From NCBI RefSeq assembly GCF_963924675.1, contig NC_089238.1, positions 47,696,879 to 47,760,878 of the forward strand: a DNA stretch of 64,000 bases, in the 5' to 3' direction. The notes beneath the pieces were generated by a model. It did not search any database and was not told where the DNA came from. It saw nothing but the letters and a program-made list of their open reading frames with translations. How positions within the stretch are numbered: position 1 is the first letter of the stretch; each line of letters starts with the position of its first letter. Source of the DNA: Phocoena phocoena (Eukaryota; Chordata; Mammalia; Artiodactyla; Phocoenidae). Shown here in pieces: positions 12,825 to 23,504 of the stretch. The position numbers and the translations under genes are program-made.

Positions 12825-13545
12825 GGGGCATCAGATGTAAAGCTGGGGCACCTGACATAAAACCAGGCACCTGATGTAAAACCATGACACCTGACGTGTT
12901 ACCTCTGTAAACCTGTGACCTGCCATAAAACTGGGGCACTTGTAAACCCCAGGGGCACGTGACGTAAAACCGGTGCGTCACGTAAGCCCGGTGCCTCGCG
13001 TAAAGCCGGCGCCTGACGTAAAACCGGGCGTCTGACGTAAAACTGATGTAAAACCACGACACCTAACGTATTACTGAGTACCTGACGTAAACCTGGGACC
13101 TGACATAAAACTGGGGCACTTGATGTAAACCCCGGGCACTCGACGTTAAACTGGGAGCCTGACATAAAACCGGGCGCCTCTCATAAGCCCTACGCCTGAC
13201 GTAAGCTCTGCGCCTGACGTAAAACCGGACGCCTGACGTAAACCCGGTGCCTGACGTAAAGCTGGCATCTGAGGTAAAACCGGGTGCCTGGTATAAAACC
13301 CGGCACCAGTCGTAAAACTGGGGCACTTGACGTAAATCCACGGCACCTGACGAGAAGCAGGGGCGACGGTTGTAAAGCGGGGGGACCAGATGTAAAACCC
13401 AGCACCTTGTGTCAAACCGGGCACCCGATGTAAACCTGCGCGCCAGACTACCCAGGCGCCTGACATAATGCTGGGGCACCAGAGGTAAAACCGGGCGTCT
13501 GACATAAAACTGGGGCCCTTGATGTAAAACCGGGTACCTGACACG
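12825..13545. repeat. Degenerate ~19-bp minisatellite carrying TGACGTAA
   Basis: About 38 head-to-tail units, mostly 17-22 bp, with a consensus near GGGCRCCTGACGTAAAACC. Nine exact TGACGTAA octamers are present (for example at 12960, 13014 and 13086), and many units carry the decayed forms TGACATAA or TGATGTAA. Both decayed forms are what CpG deamination of TGACGTAA gives. TGACGTAA resembles the CRE/ATF and C/EBP-ATF class of bZIP sites. The array is GC- and CpG-rich against AT-rich surroundings. The minus strand is open for long distances (13721-13146, 13479-13063) because the unit lacks stops in most frames; I do not regard these as genes. I do not recognise a named satellite family. Confidence 0.9.
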
Positions 13546-14889
13546 TGTGAAAACTCCCTCCTGAGAGATCCTGGCCCTGGAAGGAGGGCACAGAGATGCT
13601 GCCTGCCAGCCTCCTTCGGAGAGAACACCAGCAGTCTCCCAAATGTTAAATCAGAGGCCTGCCCCTCAGGCCGATGCTTCTGGACCAGCAAACAGAGCCT
13701 GTCCCCCAGCCGTTGGGGCATCCCTGGAGGCGGTTTCCACGCTGGACCCAGGGCTGGTGAGTCTGAGCGCGGGCCTTCCAGAGCTGTCTCTCGGATGGCT
13801 GTAGGGCAGGTATCGTGAAGTGACTGGTTTTCAAAGCTAGATGTTTTGGGGGCTCATGTCTCAGGTGCAGGTCTTAAAGGTTGGGGGTGTCCCATGTGGG
13901 GTTCAGAGCCTTCACTCCTCAGGGAGAAGCTCAGGGTTTGAGCTCCCTCCTGTGACTGTGGGTTGCCGCCCAGGGGCGGTGCTTATGGCCATCCGTGTCT
14001 GGCCTCTCCTACCTGCTCCTTTTCTCCTTTGCCTGCGGTGTAGGCGCTGCTCAGCCAGTTTTCAGGTTTTTTTTTTTTTTCAAGAGGAAATTGTTCCACG
14101 TGTAGCTGCAAGTTTGGTGTGTAGGTCACCGTCTTGGACTGGAATCTCCTTAGTAAGATTTTTTTGAACGTTCTGTGTTCCACTGTGGTTATTTCTTTCA
14201 ATAGGAAACTGAAGCCAAAAGTGGGCCAAAAGACTGTAGTACAAGATAGGGGCATTGGTATCAAGATATTGGCATCTTGATTTAAAAGCCAGCGTCCCAT
14301 CCTGCTGGTGTTTTGATAACTTTAAGGAGGACAGTTTCATCCACTGGTTTGTGTTTAAACACAGAAGTGAAGAGAAACAGGCATCTTTTCTTCTGTATCT
14401 CTAATATTTCAAGAGAACCTCATATTTCTTAGATTTTCCTGATAGCATTAAATTAGATGCTGATACAAAAGAACTACGCCTGATTCTCCAGTTTATTTCT
14501 CTGGAACACGTCACGTCCTCTTAGTGGTGATAGGATAAAATAACTTCAGGAAAAGACTTCGTAGCAACCATAGAGTATGTAAATATTTATTCTCAGGGAG
14601 TCTAGATAAATTGCTGTAAGAAATTTATAGAAATGGTTTATATATATCTCACAATTTCGTTTGTCTTTTTCGCTTTAATTAGGCATCATCTCTGCTAATA
14701 AGCCTTTGCTTGACTTAGACTTTTGGTGACCCCCTACTTCATGGTGAATTCCTGGAATTTCGCTAATGTCCACTTAGGAAGTGCTCATTTTTCCACTTAG
14801 GAAGTGCTCTCTGTATATGGGGAGCCCGGGGGTGGGGGGCGGGCAAGGTAGAGAATGGATAGATATTCTCCTTGCATTGACTTCATGGT
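13546..14889. other. Unassigned stretch, GC-rich left part, possibly LTR-derived
   Basis: 13546-14165 is GC-rich. The part from 13840 ('gggggctcatgtctcaggtg') to about 14165 ('accgtcttggactggaatc') vaguely recalls an artiodactyl ERV LTR, with a T-run near 14067-14080. I cannot define ends or a family. 14166-14889 shows nothing recognisable. No open frame looks like a gene. Confidence 0.3.
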
Positions 14890-14932
14890 AGGTCAGTGCC
14901 CCAACCCCTGTGTTGTTCAAGGATCAACTGTA
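14890..14932. mobile_element. Short MER2/Tigger-like terminal fragment
   Basis: 'ctgtgttgttcaaggatcaa' followed by 'ctg' resembles the Tigger/MER2 end GTTGTTCAAGGGTCAACTG. The piece is too short for certainty. Confidence 0.35.
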
Positions 14933-15034
14933 TATAGCCTGTAGATTCTCACGTTATTAAAGAAAATAAGTTTGAAACAATACTAAAGCATATATATAGC
15001 TTTCATTTGCGAGTTTATCGGGCAGTTACTGTAT

Positions 15035-15249
15035 TTTTTTTTTTTTTTTTTTTTTTTGCGTTACGCGGGCCTCTCAATGCTGTGGCCCCTCCCGCCGCGG
15101 AGCACAGGCTCCGGACGCGCAGGCTCAGCGGCCACGGCTCACGGGCCCAGCCGCTCCGCGGCACGCGGGATCCTCCCGGACCGGGGCACGAACCCGCGTC
15201 CCCTGCATCGGCAGGCGGACTCTCAACCACTGCGCCACCAGGGAAGCCC
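15035..15249 (-). mobile_element. CHR-type SINE, CpG-rich young copy, reverse
   Basis: A T-run at 15035-15057 is followed by a body with unusually many intact CpGs, among them 'ccgccgcggagc', 'ccggacgcgc' and 'ctccgcggcacgcgg'. The reversed head 'ccaccagggaagccc' ends at 15249. The flanks repeat 'ctgtattttttt' at about 15029 and 15250. It looks like one of the youngest repeats here. Confidence 0.95.
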
Positions 15250-15260
15250 CTGTATTTTTT

Positions 15261-15787
15261 TTAATGTAATCTGTATTTTAAATATGACAGATTTTGGGTT
15301 CATGAGAACTCCATAAGATTACATTTAGCAAAGGTGTCCACTTGCCTTTGGTGTCCATGAAAGAAATGAACCAAAACATCAGCTAATGGGGCATTTGTGA
15401 TATACATAAGGTGTTGAGTGCTTGTGAGAAGGAGTAATGTTGAGGAAGAAATAGAGGAAAAAGGAACGAGTGGTCTTTACTCTCCCCCTACTCTTCTTTG
15501 CGAAGCATTGCATTTTCACCTTCGTTCAACTTCCCTGCACTTGTGTACATGTTTGTTTTTCCTACTGAATTATAATATCCATGAAAGAAGACTTAATTCA
15601 TCTTTTTTCCTCAAAGCACCTAGCAGTTCTCCTTGAACAATTTCAATAGCTCAGGAGCAGGGGGTAACTTAATGATTTGCTATACTTCATCTAAATGATG
15701 AGCATGCTTTGTAAACCACCGCTGTTAGTGACAACATTAGGTTATCATGGTAATCATCTAGATAATTAGGTTATCCTGATACTCTCA
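15261..15787. other. Unassigned stretch
   Basis: No gene or repeat recognised. The composition is AT-rich. Confidence 0.4.
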
Positions 15788-16248
15788 GTGGGTTGAATGG
15801 TGGCCTGCAAAAAGCTGTCCGAGAACTAATTCCCAGAAACTGTGAATGTGGTCCTATTTGGAAAAAGAGACTTTGCAGATGTAATTAAGCTAAGGATCAT
15901 GAGATGAAGAGGTCATTCTGGATTATCCAAGCGGTCTCTAAATGCAGTGGTAAATTTCTTGTGAGAAACACCTGTGAGAGAGATTCGCCAGAGAAACAGG
16001 GAGGAGGGGAGGAGGCAATGTGACCACGAAGACAGGGACTAGAGTGATACAGCCACAAGCCGTGGAAGAACATTGTTGGCAGTCATCAGAAGCTAGGAGA
16101 GACGTGGAATGGATTATCAACCTAGAGCCTCTGGAGGGAGTCCACCTTGATTTCAGACTTTTGGACTGTAGAACTGTGAGAGAAGATATTTCTGTTAAGC
16201 TGCCAGGTTTGTAGTAATTTGTTGCTACTGCCCTAGGAAACTAATACA
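15788..16248 (+). mobile_element. MLT1-type MaLR LTR
   Basis: Collinear with the MLT1 pattern: 'gtggtcctatttggaaaaag', 'gactttgcagatgtaattaa', 'gatgaagaggtcattctgga', 'ccttgatttcagacttttgg', 'agaactgtgagagaagatat' and the end 'ggaaactaatacaa'. Old, non-coding, with no internal region attached. Confidence 0.85.
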
Positions 16249-17300
16249 ACTTAGCTCTGGACAATCCCCCAGAGACCACCCTCCCTGTATCTGGAGAACC
16301 TGGGCTGTTAAATGGAGCCACTGACTTCCTGATGTTCTTTTATTAAATGCTTCACAGCCTCAGGCTGGAGGGCTCCTCCCCAGCATAGATTCTGGGGATA
16401 GAGGGAACATATCTTTACTTAAAACAAGAAACCAGTAGCTGCTACACTACCCAGGGAAAGTTGAGGGTAAGGGAGGGGAAGTACTGCTCTCACAACCTCC
16501 TGCTTTTTGAACAGTCTTCTAGAACCCTACTTTCATTGCCTTTTGAAATTTAATCCCTGTGGAGAGATAAGGTGCTCTTAGACAACAGAGACTTTCAAGA
16601 TAACATCTGAACACATTTATGACAGTGAAAATCATAGGGAAGGAAGTATTTGTATGTAGACAGATGCTTCTTGGAGGAAGTAAGTTTAGAGCCAGACTGT
16701 GAAAAAAAATAGAGGGTTTGAGTAAGTGGCTAGTGGAAAGGAAGGTATTTTAGGTGGCAACACAGAAGAAAGAATAAGTAGAAGAGATGAAAACTAGTGT
16801 TGCTTGAAGGAAAGATCATTAGAACCACATTGAATGCTAACTAGGGTGTTCAGTTACCATTGGAAGAATTTGGGTTTTTTAATCTAGAGGTCCACTGTGG
16901 TTTGGTAAGCAAGGTAGGCCTTCCTTGCGAGGCTGCAAGCCTTTCAGGAGTTATCACTGGTGGGGTGGATGACGCTGTAGGCCCCCTACAAGTTTCCTCC
17001 CTCATCAAATCTTTCTGACTTCTCCAGTCAAGCATAAGTGCCCTTTTCTCTGCTCCATGCATAACTTGAACACTGCTGTGGAGTATCCCTCCTACCCCCA
17101 TGTGGTTTGGATTCCTTCTAACTCTAAAAGGCCCCAAGGGAAATGTATTCCCAGTATCTAGCACTGGACCTGGCTTCCAGTAGGTACTCCAATACCATTT
17201 CTTCTAAACTCAGTGAATTTCAGGGGGGACTCCTATAGAGGATTCAAGACCTGAATTCCAGCTCTTATAGCTGTTGTCTTCTCACAGCCAGGAGCTGTAC
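16249..17300. other. Unassigned stretch, possible L2/MIR traces
   Basis: No gene recognised. 'ctagcactggacctggcttc' near 17160 may be an L2 3' end, too short to call. Confidence 0.35.
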
Positions 17301-17317
17301 AAAAGGATTTTTAAAAA

Positions 17318-17623
17318 TAATAAATTAATTAATTTTTTGGCTGCATTGGGTCTTCGTTGCTGCACGCTGGTGTTTCTCTAGTTGCAGCGAGTGGGGGCTG
17401 CTCTTTATTGTGGTACTCGGGATTCTCTTGTTGCGGAGCCCGGGCTCTAGGTGCACAGGCTTCAGTAGTTGTGGCTCGTGGGCTCTAGAGCGCAGGCCCA
17501 GTAGTTGTGGTGCATGGGCTTAGTTGCTCCACAGCATGTGGGATCTTCCCGGACCAGGGCTCGAACACGTATCCCTCCATTGGCAGGCAGATTTTTAACC
17601 ACTGCACCACCAGGGAAGTCCCC
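17318..17623 (-). mobile_element. CHR-type SINE, long form, reverse
   Basis: Begins with a TAAT-rich tail, has the repeated 'cagtagttgtggctcgtggg' motif of the long CHR form, and ends with the reversed head 'ccaccagggaagtccc'. Target-site duplication 'aaaaggatttttaaaaa' at 17301-17317 and, with one mismatch, at 17624-17640. Confidence 0.95.
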
Positions 17624-17903
17624 AAAAGGGTTTTTAAAAAAGTGATTTTCACACTTGGGCAACATGACCATAGTGCCTAATTCAGGAAGACACTCTTTCA
17701 CATTTTCAGTCTCTGCACATGGCTCTCCCAAGTAGAAAGCATGTCTTCACTGGGTTAATGTAAAGTTCAGAGAAAATGTGTGGCTAAAGGACAGGGAGTT
17801 GCCAGTGTTTGTTGAGGACCTGATAGTGTACTGAACACTACATTTGAGATTGAAAATCCATCAACCAGTACACATTTTGTTTTTTATTTCGTATTTCCTT
17901 TCT

Positions 17904-17909
<6 letters not shown>

Positions 17910-17942
<33 letters not shown>
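17910..17942. repeat. (TA)n microsatellite
   Basis: About 32 bases of pure TA, within the SINE tail and overlapping the left target duplication. Confidence 0.9.
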
Positions 17943-17948
<6 letters not shown>

Positions 17949-18166
17949 CATATAGTTGTTTTTTTTTTTTTTTTGCGGTGCGTGGGCCTCTCACTGTTGT
18001 GGCCTCTCCTGTTGTGGAGCACAGGCTCCAGACGCACAGACTCAGTGGCCATGGCTCACGGGCCCAGCCGCTCCGCAGCATGTGGGATCTTTCCGGACTG
18101 GGGCAAGAACCTGCGTCCCCTGCATCGGCAGGCGGACTCTCAACCACTGCGCCACCAGGGAAGCCC
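17914..18166 (-). mobile_element. CHR-type SINE with (TA)n in its tail, reverse
   Basis: The reversed head ends at 18166. Flanks 'tcttgttttatat' at 17901-17913 and 18167-18179 form a 13-bp duplication. Between the left copy and the T-run (about 17958-17974) lies a TA microsatellite with a TACACATACATA step, so the A-rich tail carries an expanded TA repeat. Confidence 0.93.
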
Positions 18167-18430
18167 TCTTGTTTTATATTTTTTGATCAGTGTCCCAATA
18201 CACTTTATATTTGTTGACATTTCTATATATGTTATACTTCAATAGAGCATTTCACTTAAAAAAAACGAATATGAACCTGATGCTATGTCTAGCCTATTGT
18301 TATTGATCTCAAAATAATTGGACAAAATAGTTTACAATTCCTTATACTTACATTACATTACTTTTAGTAATTGGATGAGAAAAAATACTTGAAAGAAATT
18401 AAAGGGCAAAAAGCAATATAATTTGATTTA

Positions 18431-18488
18431 ATTACCTTTTAATCAAAGTAATTGATTAAATTACCTTTTAATCAAAGTAATTGATTAA
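18431..18488. repeat. Exact 29-bp tandem duplication
   Basis: The unit starting 'attaccttttaatcaaagta' and ending 'attgattaa' occurs at 18431-18459 and again, identically, at 18460-18488. Identity suggests a recent slippage or repair event. Confidence 0.95.
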
Positions 18489-19154
18489 GATTATTCCCAG
18501 ATCAGGAGAGACCTCTTTTTATAAGATTCCTGCAAAGTGTTAATGACTACCAAAAAAAAAAATTCCAAAGTGTTTAAGACAATATGATTTGACAGGTTTT
18601 GGAGAGATGAAAAACATTCTTTTATAAAAGAGAAAAATAATTCAGAGTAATCTTAAGATAGTAGACTTGCATACCTAGTTTGTAATGGCAATTTGATTTA
18701 GATTGAGTAATACTTATCAATGGAATAAATCTTTGCTATGCAAAAGAAAGTACATGAAATGGAAGGGAATGAGGTATCAACTTTGTTTTAAATTAATCCT
18801 AAGATATTTGAGGGAATGATAATTAGCAGTTAGACTTGAAGATATGGAAGCAATATGACAAAGCCAAAATAAGTAAGCAATAAAATAAATGACAGTAGAA
18901 AGTTTCCTAAAATAATTACCTGCATATATTGCTGTCTGGAGAGACAAAGCAAATAAAACAAAATCCCAGATGCCTTCATTCAATATATATTCAAGTCATA
19001 AAACCTTAAAATCTGGGTTAAAGGTCATAAACCTTTGTAAAGTGTGGCTTAAGAAATATTATTAAAAACCAAGCAGTTGCTGAAAGAATTATATGGAAAT
19101 TTAAAAAAAATCCTTGAGAAATCCCTTTAGACCTCTCAAAAATACACAAGCATA

Positions 19155-19181
19155 CACACACACACACACACACACACACAT
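19155..19181. repeat. (CA)n microsatellite
   Basis: About 13 CA repeats following 'aagcata'. Confidence 0.95.
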
Positions 19182-20189
19182 ATGTAAGTGAATTGTGTCT
19201 GAAATAACAGAGAAGATATTTAAAGGGCCATAACTATTTGTTAGAATGTAAATGTAATGAGTATTACAAATATCTCAAGTTACCCGTGTGTAGGACTACC
19301 TAAGCACTCCACATCCCCTGTGTCTGCTTGTGATAGGCATTCACATGAAGACAGTCAAGGCTTTTGCTTAGCATCTCTATAAAATAAAATTACCAGGTTT
19401 TCTTGAGCCTTTTACACATTTAATCTGAATATTCCCAGTGACTAAGATGTGTATGAATGAATTAGTTAAACTGTATAAGTGCAGGACAGTTCTGGCTATC
19501 ACATTCAGAATCTTCACCTGTAAGATATTTTAGGAGAACACTACTTTTTTCATATTTTCTTTCTGTTATTTATTTGAAGAAGGAAGAGAAAGAGGAGGAG
19601 GAGGAGGAGGAGAAGCGGGGGAGGGAAAGCCAGAGAACAGCAAGAGCTATAGTCAGATCTGGTTGAAAAATGTAGATCCCTGGGCTCCATGTCCAGCTTC
19701 CTGAGTTAATAAAAATCTTATTGGTGGTTCTAATCATCAGCAGAGTTGGGGATAACTGGGTTAGAGAATACTGAGATTGTCGATAGGTTGATCCTCCTGG
19801 GCCCTAGTCTACAAGGGTCATATCAAGTGTTAAGGAGATTGTGTACTGGTGTCCCCTACAGTGCTTTCCATGCCTCACTCCAGAAGAAAGAGGAGCATGG
19901 GAATCTCAGACCCATGGTCAGGACATTTGGAGGAATATTTTGGAATAGAGACGGCTTCCTCGGGTCCTACAATTATAACAAACTCATGGAGGACAAGAAA
20001 TGTGTCTTTTCCAGCTCTACCTCTGGTGTTCACCAGGGTGCCTAGTGTGAAACACCTGATAGTAAATATACTGATTTTGATGCATTATGCAGGCTTTGTG
20101 GGTGGCACCCAAGGCTAAGTTCTCGTAGAGAACTTGATTTGTTATGTTACCATTGCCGATAAGAAGCCCATGATGCAGGAATTAGAATT

Positions 20190-20550
20190 ATTTATTTGTT
20201 AAAGATTATTTATTTATTTATTTATTTACGGCTGTGTTGGGTCTTTGTTGTTGCGTTCGAGCTTTCTCTAGTTGCGATGAACAGGGGCTATTCTTTGTTG
20301 TGGTGCATGGGCTTCTCATTGCAGTGGCTTCTCTTGTTGTGGAGCACGGGCTCTAGGCATGTGAGCTTCAGTAGTTGTGGCATGCGGGCTTAGTAGTTGT
20401 GGCTCGTGGACTCTAGAGCGCAGGCTCAGTAGTTGTGGCACACGGGCTTAGTTGCTCTATGGCATGTGGAATCATCCTGGACCAGGGCTCAAACCCGTGT
20501 CCCCTGCATTGGCAGGCAGATTCTTAACCACAGTGCCACCAGGGAAGTCC
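20190..20550 (-). mobile_element. CHR-type SINE, long form, reverse
   Basis: TTTA-rich tail at about 20190-20228, repeated 'cagtagttgtggc' motifs, B-box region 'gggctcaaacccgtg' (reversed) and head 'ccaccagggaagtcc' ending at 20550. Target-site duplication AGGAATTAGA at 20177-20186 and 20551-20560. Confidence 0.94.
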
Positions 20551-20560
20551 AGGAATTAGA

Positions 20561-22284
20561 TTTAAAATAAATCCATCTACACTGTAAGAGCATTGGTTGA
20601 AGGGAGTGACTATTTCTATTATGCCCTCACTGGAACATACAAACTTAATGGTTTCGCAAGGAAGAGAGAAGTGGAAATATCAAATGTAGGAAAACAGGAA
20701 AATACAATTACCTTGTCAGCTTTCCTAATACTGATTGTGGGTGGGTAGCAAACAATGGCTAATATCTCAAATCCAGGAGAAATTAAACCATATCTTTCAG
20801 TAGAATCAAACAGGAGATATCTATATGGTCAGATATGTAGCTTAAAAGAAAAAATTTTCTGTTCAACTTTAATTAAAATAAAACAAATTTATCTGAGAGA
20901 GGCCTCTCACAGAAACAATCACAAAGTAAATTTCTCAAGGAAATGTGGTAATCTTGAAATGTCTTATTTGTTCAAAAAAGAATTGAAATTTATAGTCCAC
21001 CTCTATGAGAAATTACAGTATGATTCAAGTGTTTTAATATGCTTAAATTAAAGGATTCTTATTGCTGTGACCAGTTTTTATTTGGGACTTTATTAAATAC
21101 TCTGTAATGTAAACAGGGAATAATCGCAGTTTGAGTGTTTTGGTTGCCATAAAGATACAGCAAAAGGATTCATAGAAATTTTTGTATTTCACAAGAGTAA
21201 TTTTGGGACCCCATACCTTTGTGCAAAAAATGGTGGGTACTACCCTGTACAGTATTCTTTGTACCTTGTAACATATGGCAAGACATCTGATTTAGAGTCC
21301 AAGAGTGTTACATTTTAGACAAGGTAGCCTAGTGTATAAACACATTGTTTCCATAAATTTCACACTGCCTTGTTATTCTGGCACCTGCTGTTCCAAGAAA
21401 GAGGAAAGCTGAAGGAAATAAAACTCAGCACAAAATAGAGCAGCACTTGAATGGCAACTGCTGGGATGTACAAAGAGGAGACACAAAATGGGAAGACAAG
21501 ATGCATTTTTTTTAAAGGTGGGGTAAGATCTTATTTTCAGTAGAATATTATTGTATTTAACTGAGAAACAATTGAAGTGAACAAGGTGTAGTGAAATTTG
21601 AGAGGAAAACAGAAGGGCTTTAATTGATTTTAGCTCACAGACTCTTAGACCTGGTGTGGATTTTATAGAATCCCAATCTTGTCATTTTATAGCTAAGGAA
21701 AGTAAGGCTCACAGAGGTTGGTGCCTGAAATTCACATGGTTCACATGATTGCTGGTGGAATTCTTTCTGGAACTGTAATTTATTTTATAAACTAAATGCC
21801 CACTTATAAATAAAATGCCCACTTCATTTATTTATATACGTATTTTTTTCTATTCCTGGAGGAAACATGAAAGCATAATATTCACAAAATGTTGGAGTGA
21901 TTTTGGATGAGTGACATGCTGGAAATCAGAGCTCTTCCTTGAGCAACAAGTGGTTTGTCTAAGTGCACACTGAGGCTCCAATCCTTAGGCCCTGTGGGGA
22001 GAAGACTCTGTCCTGTGGCCACAGCCCTGGTAGCAGGGACATGGGAAACTGCTGGGCTCCCCAAAGACTTCCCTATCTTACTCCTCCGTCATCTTACAGG
22101 CATAGAATCTAAGGGCCTCCCTGGGATGCTGGAGATTCTTGCAGTATAAGCTGGTGGTAGAAACCCTTCTGCAAATGTTCTTGAGAGTGAGAGGTTGCAG
22201 ATTCTGACTAGGTGTTCAGCATCCACCTGTGGAACTTGGATTGAGTCCCTGGAGTTGTGGGGCTTCTGTCCCTGGGGTGGCTGA
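20561..22284. other. Unassigned stretch, with a MIR-like trace
   Basis: No gene recognised. 21650-21750 ('agctaaggaaagtaaggctc', 'acagaggttggtgcctgaaa') is probably a decayed reverse MIR. The rest is AT-rich and featureless. Confidence 0.35.
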
Positions 22285-22450
22285 GTCACTGAGAAGAACA
22301 CAGGCTTGGAGTTAGAACATCCTGAGTTTGAATTTTGACTCTACAAAGGGACCATCTTTGTGACCATAAACAGACACTGAAATCTCTGTATCTCTATTTA
22401 TTGTGAGGGAAAAGACATCTGGCTTATAAAATTCCCAGTAATGGCCTTCT
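22285..22450 (+). mobile_element. MIR-like relic
   Basis: 'acaggcttggagttagaaca', then 'tcctgagtttgaattttgac', match the MIR core 'ctggagtcagac...gggttcgaatcc' in spacing. Decayed. Confidence 0.55.
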
Positions 22451-22869
22451 CTGCCAAAAAACGAGGAATCAAACAGTAAATTTAAATGTTTCCCTCCGAA
22501 TTTCTGAAGATATTTCTTTGACTCAGTACAGAAAGTGATAGCACTAACTTTTTCTTTGTTATCTAATTTGCAGACTTGGAAGTAAGAACACTCAAAATCC
22601 TCTTGGATGACTCACATAATGAGATGATAGCAATTTCCTTGAAAACATTAACTATTAGTCACTATATAAATAAGTTTTAAATGTTGACTCCACTGATTTT
22701 CCCATCCTTCTTTCTAAGTACCAATCCTGGCTTGAATGCTGTTTTTAAGATATATAATGGGCTACAACAATTCACAATACTCGGACAAAGAAAAGGGTGG
22801 GTGGTGCACAGGCAGAGCTGCAATTCAGCCAGCATGGAGGTCAAGATTCTGTGGAGGAATGGAGCTTAC
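22451..22869. other. Unassigned stretch
   Basis: Nothing recognisable. Confidence 0.4.
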
Positions 22870-23170
22870 TGATTTTTAAAAAAATTTTATGGAGATATAC
22901 TTAATGTGCAAAGAGTTGCATGAATTTAAATGTATACATTTGATGAGTTTGGACATATGCATACACCTGTGATAACCATCACCATAAACATATCTGTTAG
23001 TTCCAAAAGCACTCTTGTATTCCCTTGCTTTATTATTCTTTGTGGTAAGAACACTTTGTGTGAGATCTACCCTGTTGACAAGTTTTTAAGTGCATACTAC
23101 TGTATTGTTAACTATATACTCTAGAGCTTTATATAAGATGAATAAGTTCTAGAGAGCTGCTGTATAACTT
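22870..23170 (-). mobile_element. Old L1 3' end, reverse
   Basis: 'ttttatggagatatacttaa', 'gtgataaccatcaccataaa', 'aagaacactttgtgtgagat', 'actgtattgttaactatata' and 'ataagatgaataagttctag' follow the reverse 3'UTR of older (L1M-type) elements. Confidence 0.7.
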
Positions 23171-23504
23171 AGTGTTGTATGATTTTTAAAAGTGTGATTT
23201 TTCAGTACAGGGTGTTTTGATTAGGTGGGTTGATCCAAGCATAACATTCTAGGAGGAAAAGAACATTGAGTGTTGTGGCCTCAAATTCAAAAAAAAAAAA
23301 TCACTAACAAAAAATTGGCAAGAACCTTAGATAAAAACAACAACTATAACAAAAAAAAAGAATGTTGCATAGAGTATAAATTACAGCAAAAAAGTAATAT
23401 CTTTTATAATTTCATTTACATTATAAATGTTTAAAAAGTGATATTAATGTTTCTTGATATTTCCACAGTTCCTTTCTACCAAAGGATAAAAAAATGTACT
23501 TTCA
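23171..23504. other. Unassigned AT-rich stretch
   Basis: A-rich and T-rich runs only. Nothing recognisable. Confidence 0.4.

Larger units (their letters stand above)
18180..20176. other. Unassigned AT-rich stretch with simple repeats
   Basis: Contains an exact 29-bp tandem duplication (18431-18488), a (CA)n run (about 19155-19181) and a GGA-rich block (about 19590-19625). No gene is visible. The open frame at 19746-20045 has no recognisable domain. Confidence 0.4.

Noticed and set aside
12825..13545. CRISPR-like array (short repeats in series)
   Set aside because: Units of 17-22 bp are directly adjacent with no unique spacers, degenerate, and lie in mammalian DNA. It is a minisatellite.
13063..13721. 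Long minus-strand open frames as a repeat-containing protein gene
   Set aside because: Several frames are open at once because the repeat unit lacks stops. There is no promoter, start context or conserved domain.
19746..20045. A 99-codon open frame as a small gene
   Set aside because: No domain, splice or promoter signal, and no recognised relatives; the length is compatible with chance.
22955..23170. Conserved gene remnant suggested by open frame 22930-23124
   Set aside because: The nucleotide sequence matches the reverse 3'UTR of an old L1.
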